Positions 1-7,310 of a DNA stretch of 21,758 nucleotides are shown one piece after another; position 1 is the stretch's first letter; each line of letters starts with the position of its first letter. This stretch comes from Desulfuromonadales bacterium (GTDB lineage: Bacteria > Desulfobacterota > Desulfuromonadia > Desulfuromonadales > UBA2294): NCBI GenBank assembly GCA_014859615.1, contig JACUTX010000021.1, positions 1 through 21,758 on the forward strand. Direction: 5' to 3'. The translations under genes were made by a program, and so were the position numbers. The notes below the pieces were generated by a model, which was not told where the DNA came from, ran no database searches, and saw only the letters and a list, made by a program, of their open reading frames with translations.

Positions 1-3
1 ATC

Positions 4-864
4 ATGATAAGACGCCTCTTGGTCTCCCCCGGGGTCATTCTGCTTTGCTCACTGATCCTGTCGGGGTGTATGCAGCCGATCTTGTATGAATCCTCTCAAC
101 TTTCAACTTTTGATGCCAGACCCGAAAACATCAGACTCGAATTTGTCACGGAAAAGGGGTATCAGGTTGCATTTTATTCCCCTCCTCTGAATGCACCGGA
201 GAGACCTCCCGCGCGTCTCAACATCCTCTATCCGGGGATCAATTCTCTCGCTCTCGATTGGTATCCGTTTCTTGTCCGGGAAGAAGATCCCGATGCAGCC
301 TATCTTCTGATCGATTATCCCGGCAGAGGCCTTTCTGAAGGGGCTATGCGTCCCGAAGATAATTTACGCAGCACCGAAGGGGCGCTTAAAGCGCTGTCAA
401 AAAAGTTCGGGGAGACAGAACTCGATGCAGAGTTTAATCTGCTCGGCCACTCATTCGGGACAGGGGCTGCGTTGCAGTTTGCCGAAAGGAGCAAGGTGTC
501 GCGCATTGTGCTTGTGGCACCGTTTAATACTTTAAGAGCAGCTGTGGCTGTAAGGTCCTGGTTTCTTTCGATCATTATGCCTGATCAGATTGACAATCGA
601 AAAATCATCAGAAAAATTTTGCAGGAAAAAGATTCACCCCGAATCTCTATTCTTCATGGCCGCCTGGATGCGACGCTGCCGGTCGCAATGGGGCGGGAAC
701 TTGCGGCGATAGATCCGGCAAGGATCGATTATTTCGAGTCTGCAAACGATGATCATGTCTCTGTTTTGACCACCCGTCGAAATCTTATTTTCAGTCTGTT
801 AAATGGTCGCTTCGAAAAGGTTGCGGCGACACCGCAAGTTTCTGGTCTGAAAAATCAGAATTAA
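4..864 (+). CDS. Lipoprotein alpha/beta hydrolase
   Basis: A 286-residue secreted hydrolase, probably membrane anchored. The N-terminus is a lipoprotein signal: Arg-Arg, a hydrophobic stretch, then the lipobox L-S-G-C with the modified cysteine at residue 22. An alpha/beta-hydrolase fold follows, with strand and turn motif LLIDYPGRG near residue 101, the nucleophile elbow GHSFG (Ser150), a likely acid Asp222 in HGRLDATLP, and His251 in DDHVSV. The triad is therefore complete. The substrate cannot be told from sequence; esterase or thioesterase activity on lipids or peptides is possible. The start lies four bases into the window, so the ribosome-binding site is not visible, but the complete signal peptide supports it. 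It converges on znuA across a 55-base gap with no clear terminator. Confidence 0.85.
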   Translation: MIRRLLVSPGVILLCSLILSGCMQPILYESSQLSTFDARPENIRLEFVTEKGYQVAFYSPPLNAPERPPARLNILYPGINSLALDWYPFLVREEDPDAAYLLIDYPGRGLSEGAMRPEDNLRSTEGALKALSKKFGETELDAEFNLLGHSFGTGAALQFAERSKVSRIVLVAPFNTLRAAVAVRSWFLSIIMPDQIDNRKIIRKILQEKDSPRISILHGRLDATLPVAMGRELAAIDPARIDYFESANDDHVSVLTTRRNLIFSLLNGRFEKVAATPQVSGLKNQN

Positions 865-919
865 AGACGACTGGCTTTGTAAAGCATCTCAACTGACGGT
901 CGATTCTGCACGGTTTTTG

Positions 920-1858
920 CTACTTCAGCCCGGCGACCAGATTGTCTGCCATGGCGTGCAGGAGAAGAAAATAACTCTCTACTCCGGCCGGTAGCCCGGT
1001 TCCGAGGGGATCGAGGATTCCGGTTCTGGCTCTGCTCCCTTCAATGACTGTTGCGACCAGCTTTGGTTCGAACTGCGGCTCGCTGAAGACGCAACGGGCC
1101 TTAAGCTCGCCGATTTTTTTGCGAATTTCGATAATTTGTTTAGCGCTCGGTTTTCGTTCCGGATTGATCGTGATCGAACCGACCGCGTTCAGGCCGTAGG
1201 CCTTTTCAAAGTAGGGGTAGGCGTCATGAAAGACGATGTAGGGGATCTGTCTGACCGGTGCCAGTTGCGCTTGCAGTTCTGCATGCAGATGGTCAAGTTT
1301 TTGCCGCAGCAGCGCGGCGTTCTGCTGATAGGTCTGTTGATGGCCCGGATCGAGTCGGCTTAGAGTCAGTTCTGTCTGCGTGACAATCTTTTTCGCCAAT
1401 AACGGATCGAGCCAGAGATGCTGATTGTAAGTTATGTTATCGTCGTGCTTTGGATGATGATCTTCACTGTCCGCATCTTTTTCCCACTCTCCCCCCGCTC
1501 GCATCGGCAGTAAATCAGCGGCTAATGACTCTGCCAGTACAAGTTTTTCGGCAGTTTTGCCCAGTGACGATAGCGGCTTGATCAGAAATCCTTCGAGCTG
1601 CTCTCCGACCCAGATGATCAGCTCTGCGTCCGCGAGCATGCGCGCCTCTGAAGGACGGAGTGCGTAGCCGTGGGGGGATCCCCCTGATTGGATCAGTAAT
1701 TGCGGTTCAGCAACTCCGGCCATGACTCCGGCAACCAGGGAATGCAACGGTTTGATGCTGACCACAACTTTCAAGGGTTGGGGCTGTTGCGCCAGGACCG
1801 GTAACGCAGCGGCCATAAAAATAAAGAGGATAGAGAGTCGGGATAAAAAAAGTTTCAT
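920..1858 (-). CDS. znuA: Zinc ABC transporter substrate-binding protein
   Basis: A 312-residue periplasmic protein that captures zinc and delivers it to the ZnuBC permease. It has a signal peptide (residues 1-23, cleavage probably after VLA) and the family's metal ligands: His63 in SPHGYALRPS, His147 in QHLWLDP and His211 in VFHDAYPYF. Their spacing is nearly the same as in E. coli ZnuA. A short acidic, histidine-bearing loop (about residues 128-140, containing HHPKHDD) lies between the first two ligands, as is typical of zinc rather than manganese binders. The start is preceded by GGAG about eight bases upstream. It diverges from zur, and the shared 84-base spacer carries the Zur operator, so zinc repression of both arms is expected. 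Confidence 0.93.
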   Translation of the reverse strand: MKLFLSRLSILFIFMAAALPVLAQQPQPLKVVVSIKPLHSLVAGVMAGVAEPQLLIQSGGSPHGYALRPSEARMLADAELIIWVGEQLEGFLIKPLSSLGKTAEKLVLAESLAADLLPMRAGGEWEKDADSEDHHPKHDDNITYNQHLWLDPLLAKKIVTQTELTLSRLDPGHQQTYQQNAALLRQKLDHLHAELQAQLAPVRQIPYIVFHDAYPYFEKAYGLNAVGSITINPERKPSAKQIIEIRKKIGELKARCVFSEPQFEPKLVATVIEGSRARTGILDPLGTGLPAGVESYFLLLHAMADNLVAGLK

Positions 1859-1880
1859 TTTAGATCTCCATGGAATATTC

Positions 1881-1908
1881 TCGACAAAATGAAATGTAAC
1901 GTTATATT
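1881..1908 (+). promoter_or_regulatory. zur-znuCB promoter (candidate)
   Basis: TCGACA (1881-1886) and TATATT (1903-1908) are 16 bases apart on the plus strand and would drive zur-znuC-znuB. The -10 overlaps the Zur operator, implying autoregulation. The -35 is only a moderate match. Confidence 0.45.
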
Positions 1909-1914
1909 GTAACG
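1900..1914. promoter_or_regulatory. Zur operator between znuA and zur
   Basis: CGTTATATTGTAACG is a 7-1-7 inverted repeat with one mismatch, the geometry used by Fur-family repressors and close to the known GTTATAnTATAAC core of Zur boxes. TGTAACG occurs again just upstream (1895-1901), giving an extended site. It covers the candidate -10 elements of both divergent promoters. Binding by the adjacent Zur is inferred from position and pattern. Confidence 0.75.
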
Positions 1915-1928
1915 AAGTTGCAGGTCAA
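1901..1928 (-). promoter_or_regulatory. znuA promoter
   Basis: Read on the minus strand, TTGACC (1923-1928) and TATAAC (1901-1906) are separated by 16 bases, a plausible sigma-70 promoter for znuA. The -10 lies inside the Zur operator, so a bound repressor would block it. Confidence 0.55.
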
Positions 1929-1942
1929 GCGGGAAAGAGCAG

Positions 1943-2437
1943 ATGATGACAGATCGAACAGACCCCTATCACTGTTGTGATAACGATCACCAGCGCTGCA
2001 TTGCTGCGGCGCTCTGTCAGGCAGAGATACTCTGTCTGGCACAACGGCAGCGGTTGACGACGATAAGGCGGCGTGTTCTGGAACTGGTCTGGCAGCAGCA
2101 TAAACCGATCGGGGCTTATGATCTGCTGGCACTTCTGCAGCAGGATGGCCGGACTGCCCCTCCGACTGTCTACCGGGCTCTCGATTTTCTGCTGCAGGCC
2201 GGTTTGATTCACCGGCTCAGTTCGTTGAACGCCTATGTCGGTTGCGCCCGTCCGGGTGAAGCTCACGACGGTCAGTTCTTTATCTGTACCTCTTGTCGGA
2301 CTCTGGCCGAAATCGATGAACCGGCGATCACCGGTGCGATAGAACAGAGTGCGGCGGCTTCGGGTTTTACTCCCCGAAAGCAGACCGTTGAAATCATGGG
2401 GCTCTGTCCTGACTGCACCCCAAAGGAGGAGATATGA
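1943..2437 (+). CDS. zur: Fur-family zinc uptake regulator Zur
   Basis: A 164-residue Fur-family repressor. The winged-helix DNA-binding part spans about residues 35-95, with recognition helix TAPPTVYRALDFLL. The dimerisation part carries two structural-zinc pairs, C115-x2-C118 (FFICTSC) and C155-x2-C158 (GLCPDC), plus a regulatory-site histidine in HDGQFF (His108). Its place in the zinc transporter operon, with a Zur-type operator upstream, makes Zur far likelier than Fur or PerR. The N-terminal 31 residues are unusual: they hold H10, C11, C12, H16, C19, C25 and C31, which the family does not need. A second ATG immediately follows the first, so the start may be three bases later. Its stop overlaps the znuC start (ATGA), indicating translational coupling. 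Confidence 0.9.
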   Translation: MMTDRTDPYHCCDNDHQRCIAAALCQAEILCLAQRQRLTTIRRRVLELVWQQHKPIGAYDLLALLQQDGRTAPPTVYRALDFLLQAGLIHRLSSLNAYVGCARPGEAHDGQFFICTSCRTLAEIDEPAITGAIEQSAAASGFTPRKQTVEIMGLCPDCTPKEEI

Positions 2438-3192
2438 GTTCCCCGGAGATTCTTCTGGAGCTGACGGCCATCACCCTGATCAGAGGGCGGCGTCATCTGC
2501 TGCAAGATATCGACCTGCAACTTGCACGGGGGGAGATAGTGACCCTCATCGGCCCGAACGGTGCGGGAAAAACCACACTGCTGCGGGTGGCGCTCGGTCT
2601 GCTTGCACCGACCTCTGGAGAGGTACAAAGAAAAGCCGGGGTGCGAATCGGCTATATGCCACAGCAGCTGCAGATCGATCCGACCTTCCCTTTGACGGTG
2701 AAACGTTTTCTCGCCATGAACAACCGGGCGCAGCAAGAGCGGATGCTCCCTCTGCTTGAGGAGGTCGGGGCCGATCAGGTGCTTGATTCACCGCTGCAGA
2801 ATCTGTCGGGGGGGGAGATGCAACGGGTCCTGCTCGCCCGCGCTCTGCTGCGGGAGCCCGAATTGCTGGTCCTTGACGAACCGGTACAAGGGGTAGATGT
2901 CCACGGACAGATTGACCTGTATCAGTTGATCAGCCGGGTTCGCGAGCAGCGGAATTGTGCCGTGCTGATGGTTTCGCACGATCTTCATCTGGTGATGTCG
3001 GCGACCGACCGGGTCCTCTGTCTCAATGGACATATCTGCTGCAGCGGCACTCCGGAAGCTGTCACCAGTAACCCTGCGTTTATCGAGATGTTCGGTCTGC
3101 AGGCGATTGAATCCCTGGCTATTTACAGTCATGACAAAAATCATCGTCATGACAACTGCTCAGGTTGCAAGGATGGCTCTCATGCTCGATGA
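2434..3192 (+). CDS. znuC: Zinc ABC transporter ATP-binding protein
   Basis: A 252-residue ABC ATPase that powers zinc import. All nucleotide-binding motifs are present: Walker A GPNGAGKTT (residues 40-48), Q-loop glutamine near 77, signature LSGGEMQ (124-130), Walker B LLVLDEP with catalytic Glu149, and switch His182 in VSHD. An AGGAGG-type ribosome-binding site just precedes the start, which overlaps the zur stop by four bases. The last 20 residues form a His/Cys-rich tail (HDKNHRHD followed by CSGC) that could bind metal. The gene overlaps znuB by 11 bases if the preferred znuB start is right. G8 tract at 2808-2815 encodes the glycines of the signature motif. Confidence 0.93.
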   Translation: MSSPEILLELTAITLIRGRRHLLQDIDLQLARGEIVTLIGPNGAGKTTLLRVALGLLAPTSGEVQRKAGVRIGYMPQQLQIDPTFPLTVKRFLAMNNRAQQERMLPLLEEVGADQVLDSPLQNLSGGEMQRVLLARALLREPELLVLDEPVQGVDVHGQIDLYQLISRVREQRNCAVLMVSHDLHLVMSATDRVLCLNGHICCSGTPEAVTSNPAFIEMFGLQAIESLAIYSHDKNHRHDNCSGCKDGSHAR

Positions 3193-3994
3193 TTTTGTGC
3201 TGCGTGCGCTCCTCGGCGGGGTTGGGGTTGCGCTGATCGCCGGCCCTTTCGGCTCATTTGTGGTCTGGAGACGTCTCGCTTATTTCGGTGACACCATGGC
3301 GCACTCGGCCTTGCTTGGCGTCGCCCTCGGTTTTCTGCTGCACCTGAATCTCACCTTTGCGGTCATCCTGGTCTGTCAGATGCTGGCGCTTCTCCTTTTT
3401 TTCGGGCAGCGTCAACGATTTCTGGCCAGCGATACTTTGCTCGGCATCTTTTCTCATGGCGCCCTCTCCATCGGACTGGTTGTGCTGGCGTCTCTGGACG
3501 GCGTCCGGGTCGATCTGATGGCCTATCTGTTCGGGGATATCCTCGCCGTTGGACGTGCTGACCTCGGCTGGATTTTCGGGGTGGGGGGGGTGGTCCTGGC
3601 GGGGCTGCTCTGGCTCTGGAGGCCGCTTCTGGCCATCACGGTTCACGAAGATCTGGCCCGCGTTGAAGGGGTTGCGGTCGACAGGGTCAACGCCGCCTTC
3701 CTCTTGCTGATTGCCTTGACTGTGGCGATAATGATGAAAGTCGTCGGTCTGCTGCTGGTTACTTCACTGTTGATTATCCCGGCTGCCACGGCGCGTCGTT
3801 TTGCATGCACCCCGGAAATTATGGCGGTTTTTGCCAGCTTGATCGGCTGTTGTGCCGTCGGGGTCGGTATTTATGGTTCTTTTCATTTTGATACCCCGGC
3901 GGGCCCTTCGGTAGTGGTCGCGGCCTCCCTGTTGTTTCTGCTCGGGCTGCTGTTCCCGCAGCGGGTCAATGAAGGTTCGCGCAAAGTACGCTGA
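3182..3994 (+). CDS. znuB: Zinc ABC transporter permease
   Basis: A 270-residue integral membrane permease of the ABC-3 family with about eight hydrophobic segments, forming the channel for zinc delivered by ZnuA. The N-terminal MLDDFVLRALLGGVGVALIA and the motif RRLAYFGDTMAHSALLG are typical. I chose the ATG at 3182 because AAGGA lies eight bases upstream (3169-3173) and the resulting length is close to E. coli ZnuB (261 residues). Longer in-frame starts at 3026, 3131 and 3173 would add a hydrophilic leader buried within znuC. It is the last gene of zur-znuC-znuB and is followed by a bidirectional terminator. G8 tract at 3583-3590. Confidence 0.92.
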   Translation: MLDDFVLRALLGGVGVALIAGPFGSFVVWRRLAYFGDTMAHSALLGVALGFLLHLNLTFAVILVCQMLALLLFFGQRQRFLASDTLLGIFSHGALSIGLVVLASLDGVRVDLMAYLFGDILAVGRADLGWIFGVGGVVLAGLLWLWRPLLAITVHEDLARVEGVAVDRVNAAFLLLIALTVAIMMKVVGLLLVTSLLIIPAATARRFACTPEIMAVFASLIGCCAVGVGIYGSFHFDTPAGPSVVVAASLLFLLGLLFPQRVNEGSRKVR

Positions 3995-4069
3995 CCTTAA
4001 TCGGCCAGCATCACTGCGGCCGAAAGGATCTTAAGAGAACACAGCAGCGAAACCGGGGAGATCCTCAAT

Positions 4070-4104
4070 AAAAAAGCCCGGCTCAGAATGAGTCGGGCTT
4101 TTTA
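4070..4104. terminator. Bidirectional intrinsic terminator, znuB / ferritin-like gene
   Basis: An 11-bp stem, AAGCCCGGCTC paired with GAGTCGGGCTT (one G-T wobble), encloses a five-base loop. It is flanked by an A-run on the left and a T-run on the right, so it can terminate znuB on the plus strand and the convergent ferritin-like gene on the minus strand. Confidence 0.85.
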
Positions 4105-4123
4105 AATGAATATTTTCTGCTTG

Positions 4124-4579
4124 TTAACTGTAAATATCTTTGTACTCCTCATTGATTAACTCTTCATGCCGATGCGTCGACTGCGCATTGGCCAGATAAA
4201 CCGCTTTCACCGCCGGATCACTGATTTTTGCGGCCATTGCGCGCAACTCTTTTTCGAGCTGTGCTTCCTGATCCATCGCCAGTTCCATCGCTTTGCGCTC
4301 GTCAAAATCGCCAACGAGAAGCGATTGCAACGCTCTCCACCAGCTTGAGTCAGTTTTGGGGGGGGCTGAGATGAAAACCTCGAACGAGGGGATATCGGTC
4401 CCATCGCAGGAGTCGTAAAATGAACGGGCGTGTTCTTTCTCTTCATTCGCAAGAATACGGAAGGTTGCACTCGCCTTATCATCAGCCATTTTCTCGGCGC
4501 CGTACTTGTAAAAATCCATCGCGTTTTTTTCGGTCTGTGCTGCTTCGAGAAGTGCTTTATGGATATCAATGTTGCTCAT
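4124..4579 (-). CDS. Rubrerythrin/ferritin-like di-iron protein
   Basis: A 151-residue four-helix-bundle protein of the rubrerythrin/ferritin superfamily, without a rubredoxin domain. Such proteins bind a di-iron centre and often scavenge peroxide or handle iron; the exact role is unknown here. Likely ligands are Glu17, Glu47 and His50 (EEKEH), Glu105 and His136. The second ExxH motif reads Q133-S-T-H136, so the usual glutamate is a glutamine. The start at 4579 (MSNIDIHK) is chosen for its GGAGGG about nine bases upstream and because the helical domain begins there; the longer frame to 4630 would encode a non-homologous leader. Single-gene unit with its own promoter and a shared terminator. 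G8 tract at 4358-4365. Confidence 0.85.
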   Translation of the reverse strand: MSNIDIHKALLEAAQTEKNAMDFYKYGAEKMADDKASATFRILANEEKEHARSFYDSCDGTDIPSFEVFISAPPKTDSSWWRALQSLLVGDFDERKAMELAMDQEAQLEKELRAMAAKISDPAVKAVYLANAQSTHRHEELINEEYKDIYS

Positions 4580-4620
4580 TTTTTTTCGTCCCTCCTGCAT
4601 GGAATATTTAAAGAACACCA

Positions 4621-4650
4621 ATCCTAGCACAATTGTATTTTTGTTACCAA
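4621..4650 (-). promoter_or_regulatory. Candidate promoter of ferritin-like gene
   Basis: On the minus strand, TTGGTA (4645-4650) and TAGGAT (4621-4626) are 18 bases apart, about 40 bases upstream of the ferritin-like start. This is a reasonable sigma-70 pattern but is unsupported by other evidence. Confidence 0.4.
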
Positions 4651-4663
4651 CCGAAAAGTAGTC

Positions 4664-4703
4664 AGATCGGGTTCTCTTAATAACGATTGCCTGATCTTTT
4701 TTT
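4664..4703 (+). terminator. Terminator-like hairpin before the MFS gene
   Basis: AGATCGGG (4664-4671) pairs with CCTGATCT (4690-4697) with one G-T wobble and an 18-base loop, followed by T6 (4698-4703). It points along the plus strand, yet no plus-strand gene ends upstream. It could be an attenuator in the leader of the MFS gene, or simply a chance stem. Confidence 0.4.
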
Positions 4704-4785
4704 GCATGCCGAGGGTCGGTTCTGAGCTTAATAGATACACTCCCCGGCAGCGAACAGCGGTTGAACTGGTTTGTTTACTTGTCGT

Positions 4786-6255
4786 ATGCAAAAGAATTGT
4801 TTAAGCTCTATTAAACCAAAAACTTTGACTGACTGTCTGGACAGGACCCTTTTGACCTCCCCGGATAAAAGAGAGCCGGAACAACAACGAGCAGCGCTTG
4901 CGTTCCCGAATGAGAGATTTCAGCTGCTGGTCGTTTTGCTCCTGTGCAGCATGGTCTTTTTTTCTGTACTCAACGGCACCATGTTCAATGTTGCCGTGCC
5001 TGATATTGCCCGCGAATATGTTTTAACCGCAGCAGATGTGAGCTGGGTCATCACCGGCTATATTATTATTTTTGCTCTCGCTTCGGTCACCTATGGCAAG
5101 CTGGCGGATATCTATCCGATTCGTCGCCTTTTAACCATCGGTCTGCTGCTGTTTAATCTCGGCGCTCTTATCGGTTTCTTTGCCGACAGTTATGCACAAC
5201 TTTTGATTGGTCGTCTGGTTCAGGCGAGTGGTGGCGGGGCAATCCCGGCGATGTCGATGTTGGTTGCGACCCGTTATTTTCCAGCGATCAGTCGCGGGCG
5301 GGTTCTTGGTGCGGTCGCATCAACGGTCGCTTTTGCGGCGGGCGTCGGGCCGGTTGTCGGCGGCTATATTGCCGGTGAGTGGCACTGGCGTTATCTTTTT
5401 TTGGTCTCCCTGGCAACCCTTGTTTCTCTTTATGCCGCACGCAAGATACTGCCGCAGGAGGCGACGCGCGCTCAGCGGTTCGATTATGCCGGGGGACTGC
5501 TCCTAGGTGGCGCGGTGACGTCTCTGTTACTGTTTGTGACGAAGGGGTTCTGGTTGGCACTGCCGTTTTCGTTTATTTTGACATTTTTGTTCAAGCGCCA
5601 TATTGATCGGGTCGATCACCCTTTTATCAGTCCGGAGCTGCTGGAAAATCGGCGCTTTCGCCAAGGACTGCTCTGTACATTTCTCGGCGTCAGTACCGTG
5701 TTCGGCTATTTTTTTGCCGTCCCTCTCCTGCTGCGCGACCTCCATACGCTCTCGACCGCCCAGATCGGTCTGGTCATTTTCCCCGGAGCGCTGACAGCAG
5801 CACTGCTCGGTGTGGTCGGCGGGCGTCTTGCCGATCGCTGGGGGTGCGTGCCGATCGTCCACGCCGGTTTTGGACTGCTTCTGCTCGGTTATCTGTTTTT
5901 GGCGGGACTGTTGCCATTCGGAGCGATGCCGATTATGTTGTTGCTGATCATCTGCTATACAGGCTTTGCGTTTGTGCAGTCGGCGCTGGCGAAGACTGTC
6001 TCCATGACTTTGCCACCGGAGCGCGCCGGGGTCGGGATGGGGCTGTATAATCTGGTTTTTTTTACGGCTGGCGCGTTTGGCACCTCTTTTGTCGGGACGC
6101 TGATCGACCAGATGGCCCGGTTTGTTTCTTTGGCCGAACGTGACCCGGCTACGGTTTATCGTCTGCTATTTCTGGCTGCAGCCGGTGCCCTGCTGTTGGC
6201 TATTCTGCTGTTTCGACGGACGTTCGGGTGGCGGGGCGAAAAGCATCAACCTTGA
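4786..6255 (+). CDS. MFS multidrug exporter (DHA2/EmrB-like)
   Basis: A roughly 489-residue major facilitator superfamily protein with 12-14 hydrophobic helices, predicted to export drugs or other small molecules by proton antiport. Family signs are motif A (GKLADIYPIRRLL) in the first intracellular loop and the antiporter motif C (GVGPVVGGYIAGEWHWRYLF). The absence of a TolC-linked partner gene suggests a stand-alone pump; the substrate is unknown. The start is uncertain: ATG 4786 lacks a clear ribosome-binding site. TTG 4771 would add five residues, and TTG 4852, preceded by AGGA, would shorten the hydrophilic N-terminus. The next gene follows 119 bases later with no obvious terminator between. 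Confidence 0.85.
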   Translation: MQKNCLSSIKPKTLTDCLDRTLLTSPDKREPEQQRAALAFPNERFQLLVVLLLCSMVFFSVLNGTMFNVAVPDIAREYVLTAADVSWVITGYIIIFALASVTYGKLADIYPIRRLLTIGLLLFNLGALIGFFADSYAQLLIGRLVQASGGGAIPAMSMLVATRYFPAISRGRVLGAVASTVAFAAGVGPVVGGYIAGEWHWRYLFLVSLATLVSLYAARKILPQEATRAQRFDYAGGLLLGGAVTSLLLFVTKGFWLALPFSFILTFLFKRHIDRVDHPFISPELLENRRFRQGLLCTFLGVSTVFGYFFAVPLLLRDLHTLSTAQIGLVIFPGALTAALLGVVGGRLADRWGCVPIVHAGFGLLLLGYLFLAGLLPFGAMPIMLLLIICYTGFAFVQSALAKTVSMTLPPERAGVGMGLYNLVFFTAGAFGTSFVGTLIDQMARFVSLAERDPATVYRLLFLAAAGALLLAILLFRRTFGWRGEKHQP

Positions 6256-6374
6256 CATCTCTCCGTTTTTATTGGACAAGAGGAGAAAGTGTTTGTTCAG
6301 GTTTATTCTCTGCCCCGAACCGGGTCAGTGGTCTGCAAAAAAAACGCAGTCGATAGCTGCTGTGAGAGAGGTTT

Positions 6375-7307
6375 ATGACAGGGTCGGTCGATTTAGAACA
6401 TAAAGCACCAAGACCACGGATCTGGGCCATCGGCGGCGGCAAGGGGGGGGTCGGAAAATCGGTTTTCAGCACCGGAATGGCGATGACTCTGGCTCAGAAG
6501 GGGGAGCGCTGCATTATGCTTGATGCTGATCTTGGTGGCGCCAACCTGCACACCTTCCTCGGCATGTCACATCCCGGCCGTACGCTCAGTGATCTTTTTC
6601 GCAACCAATCCCTCGGGCTGAAAGATATTCTCCTTAGCACCCCTTTTGAAAATCTCTGGCTGATCAGCGGTGCCCGGGCAATGCTCGATATGGCCAATCC
6701 GAGTTACCTGCAGAAAATGAAGGTGATCCGGCAGATTTTCTCTTTGAATGCGGATCATATCTTTATCGATCTTGGCGCGGGGAGTGCTTTTAATGTCCTC
6801 GATTTTTTCCTTGCTGCCCATGAAGGGGTGGTGGTGGTGATGCCGACACCGACTTCGATCGAAAACGCCTACCATTTCTTAAAGGCGGTCTATTATCGAA
6901 AATTGCGCAAGGTTGTTCGCGAACTTAAGGTAGAACGGCTGATAGATGCGGCATTGAGTGCAAAAGTGAAAAGCGGAATCCGTTCGCCGCGCGATTTGAT
7001 GATCGATCTGCAGCATCGCGACCCGATCATTGGTGAACAGATTGTTCGGGCAATGATGCCGTTTCGTCCGCGTCTGATTGTGAATCAGGTGCAGCGTAAT
7101 GAAGATCGTGATCTCGGTAAAAAAATTGCGCTGGCATGTCGGGATTTTTTTGGGATCGAGATGACCGTCCCCGGACTGATCCGGACGGACGAACGCGTCC
7201 TGATGGCGTTGAAGTCGCGTCGACCGGTTCTGGAGATGTTTCCGAATTGCCCTTTTGCTGAAGATGTACGACGGATTGCCCAGCAGATGACGCGGGTACG
7301 GAGATGA
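6375..7307 (+). CDS. MinD/ParA-family ATPase (FlhG/MinD-like)
   Basis: A 310-residue deviant-Walker ATPase. The P-loop GGGKGGVGKS (residues 20-29) holds both the signature lysine (Lys23) and the Walker lysine (Lys28). MLDADLGGANLHTFLG follows (about 48-64), as does a switch-II-like FIDLGAGSAF. This pattern is closest to MinD/FlhG proteins, which dimerise on ATP and place structures or partners in the cell. The C-terminus shows no obvious MinD-type amphipathic helix. No flagellar or min genes are nearby, so the cargo is unknown. It is followed three bases later by an HTH protein, almost certainly co-transcribed and a likely partner. The codons for the P-loop glycines include a G8 tract at 6443-6450. 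Confidence 0.85.
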   Translation: MTGSVDLEHKAPRPRIWAIGGGKGGVGKSVFSTGMAMTLAQKGERCIMLDADLGGANLHTFLGMSHPGRTLSDLFRNQSLGLKDILLSTPFENLWLISGARAMLDMANPSYLQKMKVIRQIFSLNADHIFIDLGAGSAFNVLDFFLAAHEGVVVVMPTPTSIENAYHFLKAVYYRKLRKVVRELKVERLIDAALSAKVKSGIRSPRDLMIDLQHRDPIIGEQIVRAMMPFRPRLIVNQVQRNEDRDLGKKIALACRDFFGIEMTVPGLIRTDERVLMALKSRRPVLEMFPNCPFAEDVRRIAQQMTRVRR

Positions 7308-7310
7308 GTC

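Noticed and set aside
3026..3181. Longer znuB start within znuC
   Set aside because: It would add about 50 hydrophilic residues; the ATG at 3182 has a good ribosome-binding site and gives the family's usual length.
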